A DNA stretch of 64,000 nt from G963666895 sp963666895 (lineage in GTDB: Bacteria > Desulfobacterota > Desulfovibrionia > Desulfovibrionales > Desulfovibrionaceae). Below, piece after piece: positions 8,604 through 18,795 of this stretch. How positions within the stretch are numbered: the first letter of the stretch is position 1; the number at the start of each line of letters is the position of its first letter. The stretch covers positions 62,001 through 126,000 of the forward strand of contig CAXXNS010000016.1 in the NCBI GenBank assembly GCA_963666895.2, given 5' to 3'. The notes below the pieces were generated by a model that did not search any database, was not told the DNA's origin, and saw nothing but the letters and a program-made list of their open reading frames with translations. A program made the position numbers and the translations under genes.

Positions 8604-10295
8604 ATGGCGTTGAAGCGGCCGATCCTGCATCACGGCCGCGGCACCGGACCTCCAGCCCCGGAACACGGCGGCAGGCTCCCCGTGGCCCTGGCCACTCCGT
8701 TCGGCCTCGGCCCCGCGCTGTCCAGCCTGGGCTGGCAAACGGTCTACCGGCTCACCGCTCCCGAGCCGACCCTGGCCGTGGAACGCTTCCACCTGGCGGG
8801 TGCGGACCGGACTCCATGCTCCCTGGAGTCCGGCCGTCACCTGACCTCCTTCCCGGTACTGGCCCTGAGCGTCTCGTTTGAAGAGGACATCCTCCGCCTC
8901 GTCGAGACGCTCAGGGCCGCCCAGGTTCCTGTCCGGCGCGAACACCGGCCGGACTTCCCCCTGATCCTGGCGGGCGGCCCCCTGGCCTTTCTCAATCCCG
9001 CCCCCCTGGCCCCTCTGGCCGACGCCTGCTTCGTGGGCGAGGCCGAGGCCGGGCTGGTCGAGGTCATGGCCGAGCTGTCCCGCATCTGGCTCGAAGGCGG
9101 GGACAAGCAGGCCATGCTCCAGGCCATCGCCCAAAGGCCCGGAGTCTACGCGCCCGGGCTGACCCCGACCCCGGTGCGCCGCGTCCTGGCCCCGCGCTCC
9201 CCATCCGGGGCCTGCCTGGACGACCCCGGCTATTCCTGCTTCACCGGACCCGAGGCCACCTTTTCCGACGCCATGCTCCTGGAGATCAACCGGGGCTGCC
9301 CCTACGGCTGCCGGTTCTGCGCCGCGGGCTACGTGTACCGGCCGCCCAGGCAGGCGGACGTGGCCGACCTCAAGGCCCTGGTGGCGGAGGCCGAGCCCCA
9401 GAAAGTCGGGCTGGTAGGCACGGCCCTCACGGACTGGCCCGACCTGCTCCCCTTCCTGGCCTGGCTGCACGAGCGGCGGATCAAGTTTTCCCTGGCCTCG
9501 GTGCGGGCCGACGGTTTGACCGAAGAGCTGGTGGCCTTCCTGCGCCGGGTGGGCGTGCGCAGCGTGACCCTGGCCCTGGAGGCCCCGAGCGAGCGGCTGC
9601 GCACGGCCTGCGGCAAGAAGCTGGACCCGGGCGAGCTGGTGGCGGCGGTGGAACGCTGCGCCCGGCACGGGGTCAACCACCTCAAGCTCTACCTCATCGT
9701 GGGCTGGCCCGGAGAATCCGACCAGGACTACGAGGAACTGGCCGCATACCTGGCCGAGATCGCCGACGCCCGCGACCGGGGCGGCAAAAAGGGCAAGCCC
9801 ATGCGCCTGACCATCTCGGTCAGCTCCCTGGTGCCCAAGCCCCAGACTCCCATGCAGTGGGCGCCCATGGCCCCGGAGGAAACGCTCAAGGCCCGCATCA
9901 AGCAGGTCAAGGGCCTGGCCAGGTCCATCAAGGCCTGCACCGCGGACGCGGACAGCCCGGCCCGGGCACGGCTCCAGGGGCTGCTGGCCCGCGGCGGCGA
10001 GGAGATGGCCGACCTGGCCGAGTTGGCCGCGGACCTGGGCTCATGGACCAGGGCGCTCAAGGCCTGGGAACGCGCCGAGGACCTGGTCCCGCACGTCCTG
10101 GACCGCACCCGGGACCAGGACGAGACCTTCCCCTGGGAGGTGGTGGACACCGGCGTGGACCGCTCCTTCCTGTGGCGGGAATGGACCCGCTACCTCCAAG
10201 CCCTGCCCTCCCCGGCCTGCCCGGCCGGTTCCGGTCCCGGGTCCAGGACCTGCGACCAGTGCCGGGCCTGCGGCCTGGACCGCTTCACCGACTGA
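8604..10295 (+). CDS. Radical SAM protein of unknown function
   Basis: This 563-residue protein has the radical SAM iron-sulfur motif CPYGCRFC (C232, C236, C239) followed by GYVYRPPRQ. A preceding region (about residues 60-160, including LILAGGPLAFLNPAPLAPL and FVGEAEAG) resembles the cobalamin-binding-like N-terminal domain of the TIGR03960-type family. Later segments (VTLALEAPSERLR, LYLIVGWPGESDQDYEEL) fit the radical SAM barrel. The C-terminus ends in CDQCRACGLDRF, a cysteine cluster that might hold another metal site. Substrate and reaction are not known for this family. It lies 17 bases after ftsZ in the same direction, but a division role cannot be inferred from that alone. Confidence 0.85.
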   Translation: MALKRPILHHGRGTGPPAPEHGGRLPVALATPFGLGPALSSLGWQTVYRLTAPEPTLAVERFHLAGADRTPCSLESGRHLTSFPVLALSVSFEEDILRLVETLRAAQVPVRREHRPDFPLILAGGPLAFLNPAPLAPLADACFVGEAEAGLVEVMAELSRIWLEGGDKQAMLQAIAQRPGVYAPGLTPTPVRRVLAPRSPSGACLDDPGYSCFTGPEATFSDAMLLEINRGCPYGCRFCAAGYVYRPPRQADVADLKALVAEAEPQKVGLVGTALTDWPDLLPFLAWLHERRIKFSLASVRADGLTEELVAFLRRVGVRSVTLALEAPSERLRTACGKKLDPGELVAAVERCARHGVNHLKLYLIVGWPGESDQDYEELAAYLAEIADARDRGGKKGKPMRLTISVSSLVPKPQTPMQWAPMAPEETLKARIKQVKGLARSIKACTADADSPARARLQGLLARGGEEMADLAELAADLGSWTRALKAWERAEDLVPHVLDRTRDQDETFPWEVVDTGVDRSFLWREWTRYLQALPSPACPAGSGPGSRTCDQCRACGLDRFTD

Positions 10296-10304
10296 TCCCT
10301 TTCG

Positions 10305-10353
10305 TGCACACTCGTGCACCTGTCATGCAAAATAATGCACATTTTTTGTGCAA
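10305..10353. promoter_or_regulatory. Array of TGCA-core sites, probable activator-binding region
   Basis: Five TGCA cores begin at 10305, 10315, 10326, 10336 and 10349, spaced 10, 11, 10 and 13 bases. The first four therefore lie on one face of the helix. The last two form an inverted repeat, TGCAC with GTGCA around a T-rich spacer. The array lies about 55-100 bases upstream of a sigma54 promoter, a normal place for an NtrC-family enhancer. The ZraR-like protein encoded at 14009 is the obvious candidate to bind here; that is inference. Confidence 0.5.
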
Positions 10354-10404
10354 CCTAATTTCTTCTAAAGTTATATAATGAATGTTTTCAGATTGTTGCG
10401 CCGA

Positions 10405-10420
10405 TGGCACGGGACCTGCT
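10405..10420 (+). promoter_or_regulatory. Sigma54 promoter of the zraP-like gene
   Basis: TGGCAC-N5-CTGCT matches the sigma54 -24/-12 consensus (TGGCAC-N5-TTGCW) at every position but one, with the invariant GG and GC ten bases apart. It stands 61 bases before the zraP-like start. ZraP in enterobacteria is transcribed by sigma54 under ZraR, and a ZraR-like activator is encoded nearby. Confidence 0.72.
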
Positions 10421-10480
10421 AACTGAAATACCAATCGGCGTAAGCCAACAACAAAATACAAACACCCTTGGAGGCGTTTC

Positions 10481-11005
10481 ATGAAAAAGACCATTTTGAT
10501 CCCCTTCTCGACCCTGGCCCTGATGGCGCTTCTGACTACCGCGGCCCTGGCCGCCCAGCCCGGACCGGGCAAGGGCATGGGACCCGGACAGAACCAGCCG
10601 CAGCTGACCGCCGAGCAGATGGAGGCGGCCGACGCCATCTTCGACAAGTACGCGGACAAGGCCGAGCCCGTCCGCGTCAAGCTCTTCTCCAGGAACATGG
10701 AGCTCCAGGCCCTGGTCAACGCGGGCACCACGGACCGCAAGGCCATCCAGGAACTGGTCCAGGAGATCTCGGACCTGCGCGGCGAGCTGCGCGACCTGCG
10801 CGCGGACATGCATGACGAGCTGGCCGAGGCCACGGGCGTCCAGTTCGGACGCGGCTTCGGCCACGGCTTCGGACGCGGCATGGGCCAGGGCTTCGGTCCC
10901 TGCGGCGGCGGCATGGGCCCCGGCCAGGGCATGGGCCCGGGTCAGGGCTTCGGTCCCGGCCAGGGCATGGGCCCCGGCCAGGGTCTCGGCCCCTGTTGGC
11001 AGTAA
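10481..11005 (+). CDS. zraP: ZraP-like periplasmic zinc/envelope-stress protein
   Basis: This 174-residue secreted protein has a signal peptide (residues 1-24, LLTTAALAAQ cleavage region) and a helical core, about 40-115, typical of the ZraP/CpxP heavy-metal resistance family (LTAEQMEAADAIFDKYADKA, ELRDLRADMHDEL). ZraP proteins are periplasmic chaperones that bind zinc and damp the Zra response. The last 50 residues are unusual: a glycine-rich tail of repeated GMGPGQG and GFGPGQG units with two cysteines, ending GPCWQ. A similar repeat is found in the sensor kinase encoded at 11994. A sigma54 promoter lies upstream, the ribosome site is TTGGAGG, and a stable hairpin follows at 11050. Confidence 0.82.
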   Translation: MKKTILIPFSTLALMALLTTAALAAQPGPGKGMGPGQNQPQLTAEQMEAADAIFDKYADKAEPVRVKLFSRNMELQALVNAGTTDRKAIQELVQEISDLRGELRDLRADMHDELAEATGVQFGRGFGHGFGRGMGQGFGPCGGGMGPGQGMGPGQGFGPGQGMGPGQGLGPCWQ

Positions 11006-11049
11006 CCCGGAACACGAATTACCGAGCACAACTCGGCATACGCGGCGAA

Positions 11050-11086
11050 GGGCGGACCGGACACCATCGGGGTGGCCGGTCCGCCC
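11050..11086 (+). terminator. Stable hairpin after the zraP-like gene
   Basis: Perfect 11-base arms (11050-11060 and 11076-11086) flank a loop that itself pairs CACC with GGTG. There is no T tract, so it may act as a weak terminator or an mRNA-stabilising 3' end that separates strong zraP expression from the downstream genes. Confidence 0.45.
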
Positions 11087-11105
11087 CGGCTTTCCGGCGG
11101 AGAGT

Positions 11106-11133
11106 TTGACAGCACCGGGGTTTCATGCACAAT
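11106..11133 (+). promoter_or_regulatory. Candidate sigma70 promoter for the DUF4405-kinase-regulator genes
   Basis: TTGACA is followed after 16 bases by CACAAT. This would give the sensor and regulator genes a constitutive promoter separate from the sigma54 promoter of zraP, as in the divergent Zra system of enterobacteria. The -35 is perfect; the -10 matches four of six bases. Confidence 0.45.
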
Positions 11134-11162
11134 GGACCCGCTTTCCCTCGTGAGGTAGCCAC

Positions 11163-11981
11163 ATGTTCCGAAAGACCGTTTCCATGACCGCCCTGGCCTC
11201 GTTCGCGGTCCTCCTGCTGACCTCGGTGGTGCTCTACTTCGAGCCCCACGGCCGGGTCGCCTATTGGGGGGACTGGCGGTTCCTGGGCCTGACCAAGGAA
11301 TCCTGGGACCAGGTCCACCTGACCACGGGCGTGCTCTTCCTGGCCTCCATCGGCCTGCACGTCTGGCTGAACTGGAAGCCCCTGCTGAGCGCCATGCGCA
11401 ACCGGGCCCGGCAGCTGCGGTTCACCCCGCCCGTGGTCCTGGCCCTGGTCCTGACCCTGTTCGTGGCCGTAGGCACCCTGCTGGGGCTGCCGCCCATGAA
11501 GCAGGTCCTGGACTTTTCCGCCTGGCTCAAGGAGTCCCACGTGGCCACCTACGGCAACCCGCCCTACGGCCACGCCGAGCTGTCCACCCTGGCCGACTTC
11601 ACCAGGGCCGTGGGCCTGGACGCGGACGCCTGCCTGGCCGCCCTGGAGGCGGAAGGCATCCAGGCCCGGCCGGACCAGACCCTGCTGGACATCGCCGAGG
11701 CCGCCGACCGCAGTCCCAAGCAGATCCACGAGATCATGCTCGCCACCAGGCCCGCTGACGCCGACCCCTTCGCGGCCATGCCCGACCTGCCCCCCGAGGG
11801 CACGGGCAAGCTGACCCTGGCGCAACTGGCCGAGACTTACGGCCTGCCCCTGGACCGGACCATGGAACGGCTGTCCATGAGCGGCCTGCCCGCGGACGCG
11901 GACCGGACCATCAAGGACCTGGCCCAGGAAGCGGGCAAGGAACCGGCCGAGATCTACCAGATCATCCGGGGCGCGCACTGA
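11163..11981 (+). CDS. DUF4405 membrane protein with duplicated C-terminal module
   Basis: The 272-residue protein has three hydrophobic spans (about residues 5-25, 50-69 and 86-106). Its histidines are placed as in cytochrome b-like DUF4405 proteins (H29 in FEPHGRV, H52 in QVHLTTG, H62 in GLHVWL). Members are thought to bind heme or serve as membrane redox components. Residues about 145-190 and 215-270 repeat one helical module, compare SPKQIHEIM with EPAEIYQII, with an acidic linker between; topology puts them in the periplasm. It lies between the ZraP-like gene and the kinase gene, 12 bases before the latter, suggesting an accessory sensory role. Function is not established. Confidence 0.7.
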   Translation: MFRKTVSMTALASFAVLLLTSVVLYFEPHGRVAYWGDWRFLGLTKESWDQVHLTTGVLFLASIGLHVWLNWKPLLSAMRNRARQLRFTPPVVLALVLTLFVAVGTLLGLPPMKQVLDFSAWLKESHVATYGNPPYGHAELSTLADFTRAVGLDADACLAALEAEGIQARPDQTLLDIAEAADRSPKQIHEIMLATRPADADPFAAMPDLPPEGTGKLTLAQLAETYGLPLDRTMERLSMSGLPADADRTIKDLAQEAGKEPAEIYQIIRGAH

Positions 11982-11993
11982 CCGGGACCCTGC

Positions 11994-14008
<2,015 letters not shown>

Positions 14009-14012
<4 letters not shown>

Positions 14013-15382
14013 CCCCGGACATGGACCAGCCCTGCGTGCTGGTGGTTGACGACGAGCCGGGCCATCGCCAGATGGTCCGGGCCGTGCTCGAGGACGACGG
14101 CTGGAAGGTGCTGGAGGCCGCCTCCGGGGAGGAAGCCCTGGAGCGCATGGCCGGCAAGAATCCCCACGCCGCCCTGGTGGACATGCGCATGCCCGGCATG
14201 GACGGCCTGACCCTGCTCAAGGAGATGCACGCGCTCAAGCCCAACCTGCCCGTGGTCCTGCTGACCGCCTTCGGCTCGGTGGGCTCGGCCGTGGACGCCA
14301 TGAAGCAGGGGGCCTACGACTACCTGACCAAGCCCGCGGACAACGACGAACTCAAGGCCGTGCTCCGCAAGACCTACGAATATTCGCGCCTCATCGAGGA
14401 GAACGCCCGGCTGCGCGACAAGGCCGGCGGCGGGGACCGGCCCCTCATCGGGTCCACCCCGGCCATGGAGCAGGTCCGCCACCTCATCGAGCAGGCCGGG
14501 CCCAGCGAGGCCTCGGTGCTCATCCTGGGCCCCTCGGGCACGGGCAAGGAGCTGGTGGCCGACGCCCTGCACCGGGCCAGCTACCGGGCGGGCAAGCCGC
14601 TCATCAAGGTCAACTGCGCGGCCCTGCCCGCGGACCTGCTGGAGAGCGAACTGTTCGGCTACGTCAAGGGCGCGTTCACCGGCGCGGTCAAGGACAAGCC
14701 CGGCCGGTTCCAGCTGGCCGACGGCGGCACCATCTTCCTGGACGAGATCGGGGAGATGCCCCCGGCCCTGCAGGCCAAGCTCCTGCGGGTGCTCCAGGAA
14801 AAGACCGTGGAGCCCCTGGGTTCGGTCAAGGTCATGACCACGGACGTGCGGGTCATCGCGGCCACCAACCGCGAACTGGCCGCCGAGATCCGCGAGGGTC
14901 GCTTTCGCGAGGACCTCTACTACCGGCTGGCCGTGCTGGAGATCGCCATCCCGCCCCTCAAGGACCGTTTGGCCGACCTGCCCCTGTTGATCAGCTTCCT
15001 GCTGGGCAAGCTGGGCAAGAAGAACAACAAGGAAGTGCGCACCGTGGCCCCGGCCTTTTTGGACGCGCTCCAGAAGTACGACTGGCCGGGCAATGTGCGC
15101 GAGCTGGAGAACGTGTTGGAGCGGGCCCTGATCCTGGCCCGGTCGGACGTGCTCGGGCCCGAGCTCTTGCCCCCGCAGATTCTGGGGGCCCGGCCCCGGG
15201 CCGAGGACAACGGCGAGCAGGCCGCTGCGGCCGCGCCGTCGCTGGAGGATGCCGAGAAGCAGGCCATCCTGCGCACCCTGGAGCAGTACGACCACCACCG
15301 CGAACGCACGGCCGACGCCCTGGGCATTTCCCGCCGCACCCTGCAGTACAAGCTCAAGAAGTACGGTTTGACCAGGCGCTAG
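14009..15382 (+). CDS. zraR: Sigma54-dependent response regulator, ZraR/NtrC-like
   Basis: The 457-residue protein has three domains. The receiver (residues 8-125) carries D58 in ALVDMRMPG. The AAA+ domain (about 145-380) has Walker A GPSGTGKE, the sigma54-contact loop GAFTGA and Walker B GGTIFLDEIGE. The Fis-type DNA-binding helix-turn-helix is at the end (ADALGISRRTLQYKLKK). Phosphorylated, such proteins activate sigma54 RNA polymerase from upstream sites. The best target in the window is the promoter at 10405. The gene overlaps the kinase stop by four bases. Confidence 0.88.
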
Positions 15383-15400
15383 ACTCCGCCACTTCGGCAT

Positions 15401-15426
15401 AAAAAAGGCCCCGCCGAAGCGGGGCC
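15401..15426 (-). terminator. Rho-independent terminator of rpmB
   Basis: Read on the minus strand, an 8-base GC stem (GGCCCCGC with GCGGGGCC) closed by a TTCG tetraloop is followed by six T. It lies 25 bases after the rpmB stop and 18 bases after the convergent zraR-like gene. Confidence 0.9.
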
Positions 15427-15451
15427 AGGGAATGGCGAAAATGGTTGCGGG

Positions 15452-15670
15452 CTAGGCGTCGGCCTCGATCTTGGGACGGGCCGTGGGCTTGACCACCTTG
15501 CCGGAGCGCAGGCAGCGGGTGCAGACCTTGATGGTCTTGGTCTGGCCGTTGATGACCGCGCGAACCTTCTGGAGGTTGGGCATGAAACGGCGGCGGGACT
15601 TGTTGTGGGCGTGGGAAACGTTGTTGCCCGTGGCCGGACCCTTGCCGCATATATCGCAGAACTGTGACAT
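15452..15670 (-). CDS. rpmB: 50S ribosomal protein L28
   Basis: L28 is a small protein of the large ribosomal subunit. The 72-residue sequence MSQFCDICGKGPATGNNVSH begins with the family signature, including SHAHNKSRRRF. It keeps two CxxC pairs (CDIC and CTRC), so this is the zinc-binding version. It is a single-gene unit with a clear terminator and is divergent from the DUF177-rpmF operon, so ribosomal proteins L28 and L32 leave from one intergenic region of 190 bases. Confidence 0.97.
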   Translation of the reverse strand: MSQFCDICGKGPATGNNVSHAHNKSRRRFMPNLQKVRAVINGQTKTIKVCTRCLRSGKVVKPTARPKIEADA

Positions 15671-15809
15671 TTCGAACCTCCGACACGTCTTTCGGTATGG
15701 CGCGTTATGGTGTATTGCTCGTTCTCGCGTCCGGCCGTCCCGGCAGGCTCCGTGCCGACGCGAGGGGACTTCCTAGCCTGTCTCCGGGCAAAAGGCAAGC
15801 GCTTTTTCC

Positions 15810-15839
15810 TTGACAAAGAGAAATCATCCCCCGTAGGAA
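15810..15839 (+). promoter_or_regulatory. Candidate promoter of the DUF177-rpmF-plsX-fab operon
   Basis: TTGACA at 15810-15815 is followed 18 bases later by TAGGAA. The -35 is perfect and the -10 poor, a common pattern for growth-related genes. The coding start follows 22 bases after the -10, with a GAGGAGA ribosome site between. Confidence 0.4.
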
Positions 15840-15860
15840 AACCCTCTTGCGAGGAGAACC

Positions 15861-16370
15861 ATGTCCGAGCTGTGGATCGCACTGGACGACTTCCCGGCGG
15901 AAGGCCGGGAATTTTCCTTTTCCGACTCCGAGCCTTTCGCCCGGGCCTGGCAGGACATGCACCTGCCCGGGCGGGTGGAGGCGGTGGACGCGGAAATACA
16001 TATCGTCCCCCGGGACCGGGGCGCCCTGGTCAAGGGTTCGCTCACGGGCAGGGTGACGGTGCCTTGCGACCGCTGCGCCGAGGACTTCGGCCTGGACGTG
16101 GCCACGGACCTGACGGTTTACGAGGAGATGCCCGAAGACCCGGAAGACACCGACGCCCGGATCAAGGAGGAGGACGGCATCCTCCACCTGAACGTGGGCG
16201 CGGTGCTCTGGGAGCAGCTCCTCCTGGCCCTGCCCCGCAAGCCGGTGTGCAGCCCTTCCTGCAAGGGGCTGTGCGACATCTGCGGGGCCAACCGGAACCT
16301 GGAGTCCTGCGATTGCAAGCAGGAAGGCGAGGATCCGCGCATGGCCGTTTTCCGCGGCCTGAAAATGTGA
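15861..16370 (+). CDS. DUF177 / YceD family protein
   Basis: The 169-residue protein belongs to the YceD/DUF177 family, whose members affect accumulation of 23S rRNA in bacteria and plastids and nearly always precede rpmF. The middle carries VPCDRCAEDF, and the C-terminal half carries CSPSCKGLCDICGANRN followed by a CDC pair, a cysteine pattern likely to bind zinc. It starts the operon leading into rpmF, plsX and the fatty acid genes. The gap to rpmF is 53 bases and contains a TATACT box at 16390 that might be an extra rpmF promoter. Confidence 0.88.
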   Translation: MSELWIALDDFPAEGREFSFSDSEPFARAWQDMHLPGRVEAVDAEIHIVPRDRGALVKGSLTGRVTVPCDRCAEDFGLDVATDLTVYEEMPEDPEDTDARIKEEDGILHLNVGAVLWEQLLLALPRKPVCSPSCKGLCDICGANRNLESCDCKQEGEDPRMAVFRGLKM

Positions 16371-16423
16371 CGTGAACATGTTTATCCTTTATACTAAGCC
16401 ATCCACTCACAAGGAGTAAGACC

Positions 16424-16606
16424 ATGGCCCTTCCAAAGAAACGCACTTCCCGCTCCCGTCGCGGCATGCGCCGCAGCCACGACACGGTGGCCGTTCCCAA
16501 CGTCATCTACTGCGAGTGCGGCGAGCCCGTGCTGCCCCACCGCGCCTGCGCCGTGTGCGGCGCCTACAAAGGCCGCAAGGTGATGACCGCCAAGGACGAT
16601 GCCTAA
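16424..16606 (+). CDS. rpmF: 50S ribosomal protein L32
   Basis: The 60-residue protein begins MALPKKRTSRSRRGMRRSHD, the hallmark of L32. It has a zinc ribbon made from CECGE and CAVCGAYKGRKV. The ribosome site AAGGAG is strong. The last eight bases overlap the plsX start, tying ribosome synthesis to the start of phospholipid synthesis as in many bacteria. Confidence 0.97.
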   Translation: MALPKKRTSRSRRGMRRSHDTVAVPNVIYCECGEPVLPHRACAVCGAYKGRKVMTAKDDA

Positions 16607-17660
16607 CAATCCCTGCATCGCCGTGGACGCCATGGGCGGCGACCTCGGCATGAACGTCAACGTCCCGGCCGCGGTCAACGCCGCGGAACAGGGCGTGGAC
16701 ATCATCCTGGTCGGCGACGAGGACGCCCTGCGGGCCGAGCTCGGCAAGACCCGGCCCAGGGGCGGGACCATCGAAATCGTCCACGCCCCCCAGGTGGTGG
16801 AGATGAAGGAGAAGCCCTCCGACGCCCTGCGCAAGAAGCGCGACTCCTCCATCATGACCGCCTGCAAGCTGGTCAAGAACGGTCAGGCCGACGGCCTGAT
16901 CTCGGCCGGCAACTCCGGCGCCACCGTGGCCGGAGCCATGTTCGTCCTGGGCCGCATCAGCGGCGTGGAACGCCCGGCCCTGGCCTCCATCATGCCCACT
17001 GAAAAGAAGCCCATCGTGCTTTTGGACGTGGGCGCCAACGTGGACTCCAAGCCCTTCCAGCTGGCCCAGTTCGGCATCATGGGCGACACCCTGGCCCGCA
17101 GCATACTCAAGGTGGACTCCCCCCGGGTGGGCCTGCTGTCCATCGGCGAGGAGGAGGGCAAGGGCAACACCGTGACCAAGGAAGCCTTCGACCTGCTCAA
17201 ATCCTCCAAGCTCAACTTCATCGGCAACGTGGAGGGACGGGACCTGTACACCGGCGACGTGGACGTGGCCGTGTGCGACGGGTTCGTGGGCAACGTGGCC
17301 CTCAAGGTCTCCGAAGGCGTGGCCAAGAGCTTCGGCCACCTGCTCAAGGGCGAGCTCAAGCGCGACTTCATCTCCCGCCTGGGCGCCCTGCTCATGATGG
17401 GCACCCTGACCCGCTTCGCGCGCATGATGGACTACGCCGAGTACGGCGGCGCGCCCCTGCTGGGCGTCAAGGGCGCGGTCATGGTCTGCCACGGCTCGTC
17501 CACGGTCAAGGCCATCACCTCGGCCATCCAGATGGCCGCCCGCTACGTCACCAGCCGGGGCAACGCCCACCTGGTGGAGACCCTGGAAGCCCACAGCGAA
17601 CTGGCCCGCTTCCGCCGCTCTCCCGCCAAAAGCAACGGCCAGCCCGAGCCCCAGGCCTGA
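16599..17660 (+). CDS. plsX: Phosphate acyltransferase PlsX
   Basis: PlsX converts acyl-ACP to acyl-phosphate, the donor for the first glycerol-phosphate acylation in phospholipid synthesis. The 353-residue protein opens with CIAVDAMGGDLG and has the family segments GLISAGNSGATVAGA, LLDVGANVDSKPFQL and LLSIGEEEGKGN, then CDGFVGNVALK. Length is normal for the family. It is a peripheral membrane protein. It overlaps rpmF by eight bases and is followed by fabH after 46 bases, the common rpmF-plsX-fabH order. Confidence 0.96.
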   Translation: MPNNPCIAVDAMGGDLGMNVNVPAAVNAAEQGVDIILVGDEDALRAELGKTRPRGGTIEIVHAPQVVEMKEKPSDALRKKRDSSIMTACKLVKNGQADGLISAGNSGATVAGAMFVLGRISGVERPALASIMPTEKKPIVLLDVGANVDSKPFQLAQFGIMGDTLARSILKVDSPRVGLLSIGEEEGKGNTVTKEAFDLLKSSKLNFIGNVEGRDLYTGDVDVAVCDGFVGNVALKVSEGVAKSFGHLLKGELKRDFISRLGALLMMGTLTRFARMMDYAEYGGAPLLGVKGAVMVCHGSSTVKAITSAIQMAARYVTSRGNAHLVETLEAHSELARFRRSPAKSNGQPEPQA

Positions 17661-17706
17661 ACCCGAGGCGGCCAGCGCCGCCGACAAAACATCCCGGAAC
17701 ATATTC

Positions 17707-18714
17707 ATGCCCAAGACCGCCATCCTGCACGCCGTGGCCCATCATGTGCCTGAGAAAGTTCTCACCAACAAAGACTTCGAAACCATGGTGGACACCTCGG
17801 ACGAATGGATCGTCACCCGCACCGGCATCAAGGAGCGGCGGATCGCCGATGGTCAGACCCTGACCGACCTGGCCCTGCCCGCGTCCCAAAAGGCCCTCGA
17901 GCTGGCCGGCATGGAGCCCGAAGACCTGACCCACATCCTGGTGGGCACTTTTTCGGCCGACGCCTACATCCCCTCTGGCGCGGCCGTGCTCCAGCACCGC
18001 CTGGGCCTGTCCGGCCGCATGGCCATGGACATCTCGGCGGCCTGCTCCGGGTTCCTGTACACCGTGGAGACCGCCCGGGCCCTGACCCTGCTCCACCCCG
18101 ACGCCAGGATCCTGACCGTGGCCGGGGACGTGGTCAGCTCGCGCACCGACTACACCGACCGGGCCACCTGCGTGCTCTTCGGCGACGCCTGCGGCGCGGC
18201 CGTGGTCACGGCGGACAACGCGTCCGGCCAGGGGCCGGTGCCCACCGGGTCGGCCCGCGTACGCGACATCCTGCTGGCCGCGGACGGCTCCCTAGGCGAT
18301 CTGTTGACCATCCGGGGCGGCGCCTCGGGCGCGGTCTACAAAAGGGGCGACACCATCCGGGACGACTTTTTCGTGCAGATGCAGGGCCGCGACGTGTACA
18401 AGCACGCGGTGCGCAGCATGGTCTCCATCTGCAAGCAGGTGCTCGAAGAAAACGGCCTGACCCTGGCCGACGTGGACGTGCTCCTGCCCCACCAGGCCAA
18501 CCTGCGCATCATCGAGGCCGTGGGCGACCGGCTGGGCTTTGAAAAGGACCGGGTCTTCGTCAACGTGGACCGCTACGGAAACACTTCGGCCGCCTCGGTT
18601 CCCCTGGCCCTGTCCGAGGCCCGCGAGACCGGGTTCATCGAGCCGGGAATGCGTGTATTGGTGACCACTTTCGGCGGCGGATTCACCTGGGGCGCGGCCC
18701 TGCTGGAATACTAA
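17707..18714 (+). CDS. fabH: Beta-ketoacyl-ACP synthase III
   Basis: FabH condenses acetyl-CoA (or another acyl-CoA) with malonyl-ACP to start fatty acid synthesis. The 335-residue protein has the catalytic triad in its usual settings: cysteine C113 in DISAACSGFLY, histidine in LLPHQANLRI and asparagine in DRYGNTSAAS. The N-terminus shows DEWIVTRTGIKERRI, typical of FabH. It continues the plsX-led operon; 81 bases separate it from fabG, with a TATATT box at 18756 that could be a weak internal promoter. Confidence 0.96.
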   Translation: MPKTAILHAVAHHVPEKVLTNKDFETMVDTSDEWIVTRTGIKERRIADGQTLTDLALPASQKALELAGMEPEDLTHILVGTFSADAYIPSGAAVLQHRLGLSGRMAMDISAACSGFLYTVETARALTLLHPDARILTVAGDVVSSRTDYTDRATCVLFGDACGAAVVTADNASGQGPVPTGSARVRDILLAADGSLGDLLTIRGGASGAVYKRGDTIRDDFFVQMQGRDVYKHAVRSMVSICKQVLEENGLTLADVDVLLPHQANLRIIEAVGDRLGFEKDRVFVNVDRYGNTSAASVPLALSEARETGFIEPGMRVLVTTFGGGFTWGAALLEY

Positions 18715-18795
18715 AAAAATCGCGTCTCGCCCATTTGCGCTCCGGCCAAACATGGTATATTCGGTCCAGGACAAAAAGGGAGAGGGATACAGCAC

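Noticed and set aside
8604..10295. Assigning the radical SAM protein to tRNA methylthiolation (MiaB or RimO)
   Set aside because: It lacks the N-terminal three-cysteine domain and TRAM domain of those enzymes; its front part is like the cobalamin-binding-like TIGR03960 group.
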